Shown here: positions 1-12,565 of the stretch, one piece after another
Layout: every line of letters begins with the position of its first letter
How positions within the stretch are numbered: the stretch's first letter is position 1
NCBI GenBank assembly: GCA_026929865.2
Contig: CM049413.1
Coordinates: 11,787,001 to 11,851,000 of the forward strand
Direction: 5' to 3'
Source of the DNA: Hyperoplus lanceolatus
Lineage: Eukaryota > Chordata > Actinopteri > Uranoscopiformes > Ammodytidae
Length of the DNA: 64,000 nucleotides
Translations under genes and position numbers: made by a program
The notes under the pieces: generated by a model
Seen by the model: only the letters and a program-made list of their open reading frames with translations
What the model was told of the DNA's origin: nothing
Database searches by the model: none

Positions 1-120
1 CATAGCTCGTGTTGCTCTACGATAAAGCCTCTCGGACCACGGGGGTCGGCCGTGATTTTTTTTCTTCGCCGATTTGCACGGGCGGCCCGTACTTTCAAAA
101 TCTCCGCGGGATTTTCTAGT
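1..120. repeat. fragment of a GC-rich interspersed repeat
   Basis: A GC-rich stretch ends in TTTTCTAGTT, like the end of the repeat at 19045-19501 (TATTTCTAGTT). It is cut by the window edge. From 121 to 440 I see no feature. Confidence 0.3.
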
Positions 121-449
121 TATAGTTACAACTTATAAACTTCATATGTCTGAGATAGTTATCCCACATAATCAAATACAGCTGCAGCCTGGGTAAATTA
201 CCACTAGACAAAAAGCATACTCAAGAGTTCATGCTTGAGGAGATGCCAGGTGTAGTCCATCTGTATTTTGTTAAACTAGGCACATAATTCATCAAAGTTA
301 GAAGTAGTGAATTTGACACACTTTTCTGTCCATCAGTAAAAGCAATCATAACCTAAAAGGTGTGTTTCTGCTCCGCTGTCAGTCTTAGATTCTGAGTGAA
401 ACATGAAATGAAGGCAACACACAGTGTTAAGGATAAAACAAGAGGACGA

Positions 450-482
450 TTTATTCTTTGCTCTGTTCCACAAAACTTTATT
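450..482 (-). terminator. bcan polyadenylation signals
   Basis: Two minus-strand AATAAA hexamers, 450-455 and 477-482, lie about 690-720 bp past the bcan stop codon. The 3' UTR would cover about 440-1170 and contains no other feature I can name. Confidence 0.55.
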
Positions 483-1170
483 ACAACATAAAGCTGACAA
501 ACAAAACTGTGTCGTCTGGAAATAAAAGGGTTCTCACAGAAAAAAAAATGCGGAAAGCGATCCCGGGATTAAAAACTTAAATATGTACAGTATTTATTGA
601 CTGTTTGTTGCGGTTTGACTTTGTGCTTTTGGAGTTGTTAGATTCTTTGAAAAATCAGGGATGTGTCTACTCCTATAAAAAAAACACACAAAAAACGGTA
701 TGAAATAAAAGTCTTGAAGACATTAGCACCATTTCATAAAAAATACTCAAATGAGAACAGTTCTTACTCTAAGCTCTAATGTAGATTTGGGGCTGACATA
801 GTAATACAAAGTTAAGACATTTACTCTATTTATTTCAAATGAAAAGGACTAACTTTAATGTCTGTTTTGCAGTACCACGTCACTGTATTATACTTTTAAA
901 ATCTCATGACCAAAATACTGTGGAAAATAATCTAGCAGACATCAAGAAAATGGCAACGTTTCACTCCCTCTAAAGAAAATAAAAGCCTGTCTGTCCACTC
1001 AGATTTCTTGTCTCAGAGAAAGCTTCCGTTTGTGTTGTTATGCATCTGTGGTTCATTTTGCCCCTTTGAGAATTCATTGGTAAAAGCATTTGATTCTTGT
1101 CAACTTTGTCATGTAACAGCAGATTTTTTTTTTCAATGAAAAGAAGACATGTAAAGCATAGCTGACTCTT

Positions 1171-4100
1171 TTAAAACTTAATGTCCCAGTACTGCAGCGT
1201 CTCTTTAGTGGCCTGAAAATCGTCTTCAGCTGCGGCAAAGTTGCTGTTGGTTTGTGACATTACTTCGGGCTTTTGGGTCGGGCCTCCAGTCTCTGAAAGG
1301 TCAATTTAAAAGAATTCAAGAGTTATTATCTGTTTTTTGTTTTTCTTGTCAACACAACTAAAATAATAAAATGCCAAAATATATTGGTTGGGTTGTGCAT
1401 TGGACGAACAGACTTGTTAATAGTATATATGAACTGTTAGTTTCAAACGTTTAATGGGATTTTCCTATGAGAAGAAAAATATAGAACATTAACCACTTGT
1501 TGACATTTACTTGCCCTGTGTGACAGCAACAGCTTTACAGTCACTATATCGCTTCACACTTTAAATTGACATTTAGAAGATTTTCATTGTGTTTTTTTCA
1601 GAAATACAGATTTATTTTTCACGGTTATTATGATAATCTCTTATTTTACCAGGGATGCACAGGACCTGGGGCCTCTCCCACCTGCCTCCAGACATACACT
1701 TGATGACGGGATTAAGTCTCTGCTGGAAACCTTGAGCGCAGTGATAACGCACGACTGCGTTGGTCTCATATCTCTGTCGAACCTTTCCAAATGTGGATGC
1801 ATTTCGGACCTTGGGTGGTGGACCACATGAGGCTGTTAGAGGAGAGTTGAGATTAGTTACACATGTTGTAACAGCCCAACACAACCACATGAGGGAGTTG
1901 AGAGCATAACCGAGGTGCTCTAAATGCTTTGTTTCGCCTGTTCAACTCACAGGTGCCTTTCTTGCAGGTGTATGAGAGGTGATAATTGCAAGGTACATCA
2001 CTCCAGCGTCCGTCATCATGCCACACCATCACCACACAGTCTTCACCCGAAAGAAAATAGCTGTCTGGCTGCCCTTTGTACCAGTTCTCATATAGCTGTA
2101 TGCAGGGAGGGAAGAGACAGATGTGAGGTGTATACATATATAACAATCGTAGCATGGAGTAAGTTAACCGTGTCCATGTATGGTTCTTTACATCTATTTT
2201 ATATTTTGCATGAAATTGTATAATAATACAGTAGCACAACTCTGTTAATTTGGAATTAAATCAGCTCTTGTTTAGGTAAAATTATGACATAAAAGTATCA
2301 CTTTACAGCCTGTAAAAGCCATTTTTCTTTTTGGGTTAAAAATATGATTTTGAAGGGTCACATCAGTGGAAATGTCCCTTCAATGTTCTCAGTTTTGTTT
2401 GGATGTTTCTATCAATGTTTCTATCTTGTGATGTGCTATATGATGTTGCTCACACATCTTAAAAAAAACTAATTTCTAATATTCCTCACCATCGGGCTCC
2501 CGTCAGTCCAGCGGAAATCATCTTCAATGGTCTTATCATTCAAACCGGTCCACTGGTATTCCTTGTAGTTGCCTGGTGAGAACAACAAAGTAATTATTAT
2601 ATTCAAGAACCAACATAATTAAATAAGTCATTATACACAACAAACCATGGAGGTCTGAACCTACTGTTGATGTAACTCTGCTCCTCAGGGGTCAAGATGG
2701 ACACCAGATGGGCTCCCAGCATGCGGCAGTGCTGCTCTGCCACCTCCCAGCTCAGACGCTGGCCGAAGTGTCGATAGCAGAAACCTTGGAACTTATCCCA
2801 GCCCAGTTCGCATTGCTCCACGTCTGTGAAAACAGGATGAGGAGACATGGGCAACACAATAGTCTTAGAATGTGTCAAAAGATATTTTTATGCTGCATAA
2901 CTGTGGGAATTCCTTTTATTTACTGCTCATGCTATGAAACCAGCTTCACAAATTTACAGACATGACAAAAGCAATTTCCCAGTGTGAAAAAGAAAGAGGG
3001 CTCACCAGTCTGACAGAAGTGTCCTCCGTATGTTGGCAAACAGAGACATTTAATCTGCCCATCTTGTTCAGTGCAGGTGCCTCCATTGAAACAGGGGTCA
3101 TCCATGCACGCATCTGAAACATAAAACAGAGGGCCAGTTCAGATATTCTGCTGCTGAAACTACATGAAAGTCGACAGTGAGTTTAGTTATATCTGGATAT
3201 TCGTATTTTTAAATTTAAATTTATACAAGAAATAAAGATTGAAGTTTGAGGATGCACAAATTGCAGCGGTGTATTAGTGAATCAAAACCATCTGCAGAAG
3301 TAGATAAATATTTGCAAATGTGATGATAATAATTGCGGCGAATTACAAGACAGAGCTTCAGATAAAAGGACATGTTGCAGGATGCATGTGAGCCAACAGG
3401 TGGCAGCAGAGGACAAACTTCACGAGTGTCACATGAAGTCAAACGCTCTCCTCAGATGGATCGCTGGCACTTCTGAGTTGATCTTCTGTCTTTGTCTTCT
3501 TCTTCCTCTTACACTCTTCATTAATAACACACTTTTCAAATGATACTTTCCTAAGGTGGAGCTTTAAGGATGCCAAATGCAATTTTACACTGTGCTAAAA
3601 GATCACACAAAACACTTTTTCTTCTCCTCTTAAAACCAGGTTTTCTTATGCTGGGAGTTTTTCTGCACAGATATTTGGAAAATTGTCTCCTGTTACCATT
3701 CCTTTATTTTGTACTAAAGTAAATGAGTGAGTGTTTGGAGCTTCAGTTTAATTTTCTAAATGTGTAAACAGTCATAAGTCATAATACATGCATATGTGTC
3801 CAAACTTAAATCAAACATTTTACAAGTGGATTTGGTTTATTTGTTTCCTTTGACATGCTATACACAAGAAGTCTGTGGTATCTGTCATTATACTACAAAC
3901 TCATATACGTCTCTTAGCAGAGGTCTCTCTCTTTGGGTCAGTGTGTATGGAAGGTAATAACTGCCTTACACAATCAAATGAGAATCACATGTGCTCGAAG
4001 TTAAACTATCATTCTCCTTTGCTGCAAAATCAACAACTGAGGCAAGGTTTATCAAAAAAACTTGTGCTGTGACCATGTTGGCAACCAATAAAACTTTTAT

Positions 4101-7100
4101 TTTCATTTTTTAATATTTCATAACAACAAAGACCTTGAATCAATTAACAGCCCTTTCCCTGTGTTTGTCTTTTTCTCCTCAAACAGCCCACTCCAATAAA
4201 TTGCCTCTATGTGAAAAAGTGATCTGCTCACAAGCGGAAGGCTTAATATAAGTGCTGAAGCGATCTGAAGAGATCTACAGGTCCACTGTAGTCTGGTAAG
4301 AAAAATTAAATTGCTTTGCCTTGTTTTTTTGAAAGATAATTCCCTTGATTGTTCTGGCAATATCCTATTTTAATGACAATATATTCATACATTTGGGACA
4401 TGTGCCAAAACCAAAAGAACATGCAAATGTTGAATGCATGATGAAATTAAAATAAATCTGAACAATGGTGCCTAGCATCATGCCTAACTTTAAATTATTT
4501 TCTATTTTTTTTAAGCTTTTCGTGGCAAAACTGTGTGCAGCTGCCATGTTTTATTAATAGGAACTAACTAATGAGGGAATACAATGTTTACAGGGAAACT
4601 TAAACATTTGGGGAAAACAGAAAAAAAGATTATCCACTAATGGTGAGACGAGAAACAAACATAGATTAGTTGATTTTATAATTCTTACACCTAAAAAGAC
4701 AATATTGTACAAATCTGAGATGATCATGCTTAAACAGTAGAACATGACTTGAGTATGAAACATCAATGACCAATAAAGGACATTTAAAAACATATTGCTA
4801 AATGCCACCACCCACAACAAATCAATGCTGAACAATATTTGTGCTTATAAACATAATAACATGATGTGCTTTTGGTACTAGACTGTCTAAAATAGTAATA
4901 CAAGTCTAAAGATCTCAGAAAAGTGAAATTTGTTACACTTGCTGACCTGACAGTTATGCATTAAATATAAAACATTATTGCTATTGCATTCAACCTAACA
5001 TTACATTCCGGAGAAAGATAAAGACCCCTTATCAAGTTTCTTCCAGGTTACGGCAAAATACATTCTGAGTTAGCAAGAAGAAAGTGAAGATAATAATTTG
5101 CACTTATTTTATGCAGGGATGTATTATTACCTAACAATATTTATTTATCAACCTACTGATAAAATGATAACCAATGTTATGACCATGACACTTGCAGAAC
5201 ATCATTGTAGAAGAAGTGCTGAAACACTCATTCATTAAACACACCATTATATTACAGTACTTCACAGAAGTCAATCTTTGGATGTGGAAGAAAACATCAT
5301 GCACAACAACATTGGACTCTTGACAAATGTCAAATGGGAGCTGTCCCAGTGTGAGTATCTCGAAGGGGAGTTGGGATCACAAGGAGATAAGTGGGGAAGG
5401 TGAAGCGGGGAGGAATCAGATGGGTGAGTGGGCTTTTTGAGACAACAAGTGGGACACATGTGGAAAGTCATTTGGAAAGGGAGGGGCAGGGTTTACAGAA
5501 ATGGAGCGAAGACAGATTGGGGCAAAGGAAAGACCAGGGAATTTAGTGTACCATTGCGTCGAGTAGCAAGGGGAGGACGGTTATGCTGATGAGAGTGGCT
5601 TTAACATTACCTGAAGCTTTCCCTGTACCGCCTACAGCTGCCCTCTCATTGGGTTTGATAAGCAGGGTGGGCGGCGGGGTGAGACTAAACTCAACATCCA
5701 CCGGACCTTGATCCACTGGTGGCTGGAAGGCTGGCACCTTCCTGGGCTCAGCTGTCTTGTGGAAAACTTTTGGTGTTGAAGTGGTCGGGCTCCAGGTGCG
5801 TCTGGTCGAGGGCGTGGGGTTTGTGATGGTGGCGGTAGTGGTCTTTGTAGTAGCAGTAGTGGGTTTTGTACTTGAGGCGGAATTTGGAGCTGATGTTGAG
5901 GTTTTTCTTCTGTGCTCTAGAATCTTCATAGACTCCTGGGGTCCAGTTGTGGTTGACAGCAGAGTCCACCCCACAGATGTTTGTGAATCAAGAGGAAAGA
6001 AAGTGAAGTCTTCCTCAAAGGTTGGTGTAACATTAGCTTCTCCTTCAGGGGTTGGAACAACGTCAGCTTCTCCTTCAAAGGTGTGGGAAATGTTGGCTCT
6101 TTCTTCAAGGACTGGGGCCACGTTAGCTTCTTCAAAGGTTGGGGCAAGGCTAGGCTCTTCTTCATGGTCTGGGGCAACATTTTCTCCTTCTTCATATTCT
6201 TGAGCATCAGTAGCTTCCTCTTCAATAACAAGGGTTGGGGAAATGTTCATGTATTCTTCAAGGGCAAGGGTTGGGGCAACATTAGCCTCTTTTTCAAGGG
6301 TTGGGACTATAGTAAATTCTTCTTCAAGACTTGGAGCAATGTTTTCTTCTTCCTCAAGGGCAAGGGTTGGGGCAACATTTTCCCCTTCTTCAAGGGTTGG
6401 GAAAATGTTTTCTTCTACCTCAAAAGCTGGGGCAATGTTAGCTTCTTCCAAGGTTGTGGTAACAGTAACTCCTTCCTCACGGGCAAGGGTTGGGTCAACT
6501 TTAACCTTTACTAGTGAAAAGAAATACTTAACATGTTCTTCAAGAGTCTTTGAAGCTTTAATTTCTTCTTTGAGTGTTGGGGTAACTGTAATTTCCTCTT
6601 CAAGTGTTAAGTTGACTTTATTTTCCTCTTCAATGATTCGGCCAACTTCAACATCCTCTTCAATGGCTGCAGCAACTTCAACGTATTCTTCAAGGGTTGC
6701 TGTAACTGTACCAGGTTCATGTCCACTTGCCTCTTCATACCCAGTGGTTGCAGTAGCCAAATACATTCTGTAACCTGATGTTTGATAGCGTGCTGTGATG
6801 GGATTGGTGGGTACCTCAGTTGTGTCTGACCTCTCTGGAGACTCAGTTGTAGCTAGACTAACTCCAGCAACAAAGTTGTCTTGAGACTTTGTGGGTTGTA
6901 GCTGCTTCTCGTCACTTTCCATAGTGACTGTTTCTTCAGATTCCAAGCTTGAGCTTCCCTCCCGGCTAGAAATGGAGGAGTCCCATAATAGTGGTGCTGT
7001 GGAGAGGATAACAAAGCTCAGTTTGTCAGAATGGTTTGACCGAGACGAGAGGATCATATTGGGGAGTGTAGTTTGAGACTCAGCAGGAGCATCGCTAGTC

Positions 7101-10100
7101 GAAGCAGAAGGTGGAGGGTGAGTTGTGAAGCCGGAAGTGGAAGCCTCTGGTGTGGAGATGATGGTGTTTGCTTTAACCTCAAGATCACTCTCTAAAAAAG
7201 GGAAGAAAACATTTTTGGAGCTGTAAATACTGGTTTTCAAGACACAAGTTTGATAACCCAGCAGCCAATTAACGTTACTTATCAAAAAGATTGCTAGAAT
7301 GTAAATAAGCTCATTTACTAAAATATCTAACTATTTCCTCAATATATTGATGTTGGTCCTGGTATAAGAATTAGACATTCAATGTAATGCTTGACATACC
7401 TTGAGAATTATCTCCAGACCCACCCAGATTGGCCCATGATAAGGTTTGTTCCTCAAAGGAAGATTTTGTAATTTGTGATGGTTGTGTAACAAGCTCATCT
7501 TCTTCTTTTGAGGCCTGAGTTGAGAAAGGTATCTGCCTAGGATCTTCTGCTGCTGCCTCCTCCTGCACCATGGGCTCAAGGGTCATGATGGTCACCTCCA
7601 AGGAGCTCTCCTCTTGAGTATTATTGCTGTCTGTCTCGCTGTAAGTGGCTTGCGATCCATCAAAATCCAAGTTGGCTTCCTGTATTTCTTGGGAATCCTT
7701 TGGCCTCTCGGATGGCTGTGTATTTACTTCTGTATTTGTGTCTGAAAATGTCTGGTTATGTGTGTGAGCTTCATCTGATGTTGTGTTTTCAGGCTCAAAC
7801 TGATGAAAGGTGAAGTTCAAGTTGTGTTGGGAATCCGTCTCATTGTAAATACTGGGCACTAATGAAGTGTTTTTAGGTGAATCATGGACTTCTGTGGTGG
7901 TAACAGTACTGCTCGTCAGTGCAGTAGGATGCTGGGAGTTATAATTCATTTCTGTAGGAGATGAAGTTTCATTTGAAGTCTGGAGGTGGTCCACTGTAGG
8001 TGTGGTGTTGAGAGGAGACTCTGTTGTTTCTGACATAAGTGTTGGGTGTGTGTCAACAAGGCTTTCCTCAGTTGAAGGGCCGGAGAAAAAGGGGAAAAAA
8101 TTGAGCAGACTTTGAGCTTTGAGCTCCACCTGCTCAGGGTGTTTGTTCAGTTGCAGCTCTTGATCTTTTTCCATAAGCATAACAACATCCTGTGCAATGT
8201 CCTCAGGCTCTGTTGCCATGAAGTCCATGGGAGAGTTGGTATGAGTATTTCTATCTGTAGAAGACAGATAAGTATTCAAAATTAGATTGTATTTTAAAAA
8301 GGCGAGCCAACAATTGTTTATTTTTTTCTTCATCAAATGGTGGTGCAAAACACATTGTATGAAAAATACTCACCTTTGAAACAATACACGTCATGAAGGG
8401 CTGATGGCTCTGGGAAGCCGGTTTGGTTGCCAAAGCGGTAGAGGGTTTTGACGCCGGGCTGAGAACCTCCGCAGCGATCTCTAGGCGTTATGATGGGGTA
8501 ACGCACACTGCCATCGGACAGCCAACCAGGACTGCAATGGTCCAAACCTTCACTCCATGCAAAGTACAGCTGAGCTGTTGTAGCCAGCTCTGCTCCTGCT
8601 GCTCTGCAGTGTGATTGAGCTTCATCAAAGGACAACTGCTGTGGGATGGAGTCGTGAAACACCTCTCCTACAAAAAACAGAACAAAATATCTATGTCTCT
8701 TTGAGTTGGATCTCAAGTCTGAATTTCAACTGTAAAATGGCCCATTTCACACATTTAAAATATTGATCTCAGCATTAGCCTAAAAATCTAGTCTGGGTCA
8801 GGATTTAAATTTATAAAAAAATATTATTCATACCATCAATTTCCTCCACATAACAGTAAACATCAAATAGATCATCTGGATCCATTGTCCCATAGTTTCT
8901 CACTCCTGGTTGGCCGTCCATGTCTCCATAACAACCTTCACGGGGCATTTGGATTGGGTACCTGCAAGAAAGGAAAAGATCAGCATTTCTCACGCAAAAA
9001 AAAAGGCTATACTTTTGAAACAAGACTTTGAAATACATAGAAATCAAACTTCAGACTGAAGGTTTTGGAAATTTGATTATAAGGGTTAATACCTGACGGA
9101 CTGGTCTGCCAGCCAGCCTGCATCACACTGCTCGTAGCCGTCATAATAAGCCGCCAGTAGCTGGTCAGTAGTGGCGATTTGTGCCCCAATGGCCTCACAA
9201 GCCCTCTGGGCCTGATAGAAGGAAAACGCATAACGGCCCAAAGCATCTCTATAGTGGAATACAACACCTGAGCACACAAACATGCACATAAACACAGAAG
9301 CACATATTTTGACGATTGTTAATTCATTTTGCATGTGTTTTTGAAATTGTTTAACTCGATGCTGCCTTCAAATAATCCTCATAATTAGTTTAAAACGCAA
9401 ACTGCAATCTGTGGAAGATTTTTTTAAAAAGTTGATTTATGTAAAGTTTGTTTACCTATAAATGTAATTAAACTGATCAGACTGAAGCAGAAAATATATC
9501 AAAGGAAACAATAATACATTTTATATTAAATATATTTGTCACTTATGGGTTGCATCCTTAATCACCAACACAATCATCCAAATCTTCCCAAAACGTCTTT
9601 GTATTTAAATTTGTTACCTTTGACCTTGAGTTGTACAAGGTCGCTGGCGTCCTCCAGGCCCTGCTGCACCTCGCAGCGATAGTGACCCGAGTCGCTGGAG
9701 CGCAGATCTCCCAGCCACAGCGACAGATCATCAGGGGAGGATGTAATGTTGAGCCAGGCAGCGCGGTCTTTGTACGCCTCGTTCACCTTGATCCTTTCAC
9801 CCCGAGCCACCAAGATCTGAGTCTCCACCCCGCCGGACACCACGCTCCACTTGACCCGCGGTGCGATGGGGGAAGAGGAGGAGGAGACGGGTGTGGAGGA
9901 GAGAGACACCAAACAGGGGATGGAGATGGAGCTGCCCAGTGGGGCGGAAACTGGACCTGAGTGGGGTATGTTCACCTGGAGCTGCCCGACATCATCTGCA
10001 AGGATACAGAGCATAAAAAGCACTGCATGTCATGGCTTCACTTTTTAATGCATCTTTGTGTTCTTTGATTCTATACTGATTACTGAATGTGAATAGATCC

Positions 10101-12499
10101 TGAATGTGAGAGATGTGGTGAAAATGTAGACGTACCCATTGTAGATGGGGTTTGGGTGGGGAAGGCCAGAGTGAGACGGCAGACTGCAACGAGAAGTGGA
10201 AGTATTTGGACATGTCTATTGAGATGAAAAAGAAAAAAACAGTATATTAGGTCAAATGTGACATAGATGAAGACTGATGAAGCATTCCCAAGGTACACTC
10301 ATGTAAAGAAAGGACACATATCACTTCTCTGTACCGAAACCCAGTTTCCAATTTCACACATGTTTAGCCTTAATAGGCCGAGGGATTTCTGATCCTGGAG
10401 GTCATGCATTGGGTTGGTACATCTAATCAAACTGATTTATTGTAATAATTAAGTCACAACCTGCATAAAGCTCTGTTACCGTCACCACCGGATTCACCCA
10501 CTGAGGTTTAAGGTTTGCACAAGTGTTGATATGCAGCTAGGTGAAGAGACAGACTCAAGGTTAAACTATAATGTTTAGATATTTGCCATTTATTATTTTA
10601 ATCTGATAGGAATTGTCGCCTTTTGTATGTAATTCTGTTTAGAGCTGGACTACAATCACTTTAAATAAATGCACGGGAAAAAATTATTTACATGGACCTA
10701 TGTGGAAAATAAAAAGAGTCATAAATACATTAATAAATACGTCAAACATAAGTAAATAAATACATTTAAAAATAAATAAAGTAATACATAAAATTGAGAA
10801 TTAAATGTGAAGGTAAATCAATAGGTTAATAAATACAAATTTAATTAACACAATTTTTTAAAGGTATCATTTTATGTCACTTTTATGATTAATTAATAAC
10901 TACATTCTTTTTTTGGTGCTTTTGTTTGCATATTTATTCATTTAGCAAGTAATTTATCTATAACTATTTTGATTTTTTGATTATCGCAGGTATACGGTCC
11001 TCCATACATAGAGGCACATGTGTGCTTTGAGATTATCTCAAATGTGGCATTGAGGAGAACATGTATGTTTGTGGCAATTTACATGGATAACCAATTCATC
11101 CATTAATTGTTCAGATATTTCACACAAAACCACAAATTGCGTCCTTGTGATGGCACTAGTCAGAGGAATCACCAAAGCCATTAAATCCATCCTCTGTACA
11201 ACATTTCATTGCAATCAACCCAATAGTTATTTAAATATTTCAGTCCTCCTGAGCAAAAAAAATAAGACCATAACTGTAATGCCATACTTGGAAAAAGATA
11301 GGCCTAAGAAAATAGCACTAGAACTTAACAAAGAAGTGTTTTATATTTAGTCTACTCTTAGTGATATAAATGGAATGGAAAAGTTTTTTTTTATTAGTGT
11401 GTGTGACAGGGACAATGCTCATTGATCGACAGAAGAAAGAACAAGCCAAAATGACTCTACAAATCTATTTTTCATCTGTGCTCCTCGCCCTAAAAATAGA
11501 ATCAACCAACATATCAGAAGTTGAATCAACACGTCTCTTGACATTATTAACAAAAACAAACATAAAAACCTTCATATAGGAAGTATTTATTGCAGGGCTT
11601 CTTTTATATTACAACACAAGTCAAATAAGATATAGAAAAACTTATTTCAAAGCTCAACCGTGAGGCCTAAAAGAGCAACTTCTCCGGTTTTCAAAGGGAA
11701 GCTGGGGGAAAAGACTCTTGACCACAAGCTATTCATCACCTCCGGGAGCTAATGACACGGCGTCTCAGCGCAGCGGCATCCTGCCAATGCTCCGTCACCA
11801 GTCTGGCCCTGTTATTAACCCAGCGGGCATGGCAGGACGCTCACAGTGACCTCACACAACCTCCCTAGGCTACCATGATGAAGCTTCAAGTGTTCATTCG
11901 TTATTAAAAAGCAGCGCTCCGGCTCCAATTTACTTTCCAGGGTTGGTAGCTCCAAAAATGTGGCACAATTTGAATGTTTATGTTTCTTTCTTACTTTCTT
12001 TCTTGAGAAATTAAATAGTTAAGTATCCTAGTAGTTGTAGTACATGCAGTATTCAACTTTTGAATAATGGATTTGTTAATGGATTTTCAAATATCTAAAA
12101 ATACAGTAGTTGTTGCATATTATTACTTGTACAACCATGCATGAAATTAAGGATTAATGTATTGCACATGAAACAATATACATTCTTTATATAATCTCAG
12201 TCTATAAATTTGACTGATTATCAGCTATACATCCCGATGACATCTCAAACTAATCCTAATACAATTAAAGGTAAAACAAATTGTACATTGTACAGTATCA
12301 AAACTAAAAGTGCTAATTTTGCAGAGGGACTCCTGTCAATGCAATGCCATTAAACAGGATCCTTATTATTGATACATGAACATGTCCAAGCTTGTTGACT
12401 GTTGCCGATGCCACTGGCACTACAAAACTCACTCTCTTGACAGACAAACGTTGAAAAGAAAAGAGAAATCAGAGCTAAGCACAGAGGGGGTACTGTGTG

Positions 12500-12565
<66 letters not shown>

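Noticed and set aside
5757-6773. Long plus-strand open frames opposite the bcan central exon
   Set aside because: They are produced by the codon repeat of the acidic array on the minus strand; no splice or domain evidence supports them.
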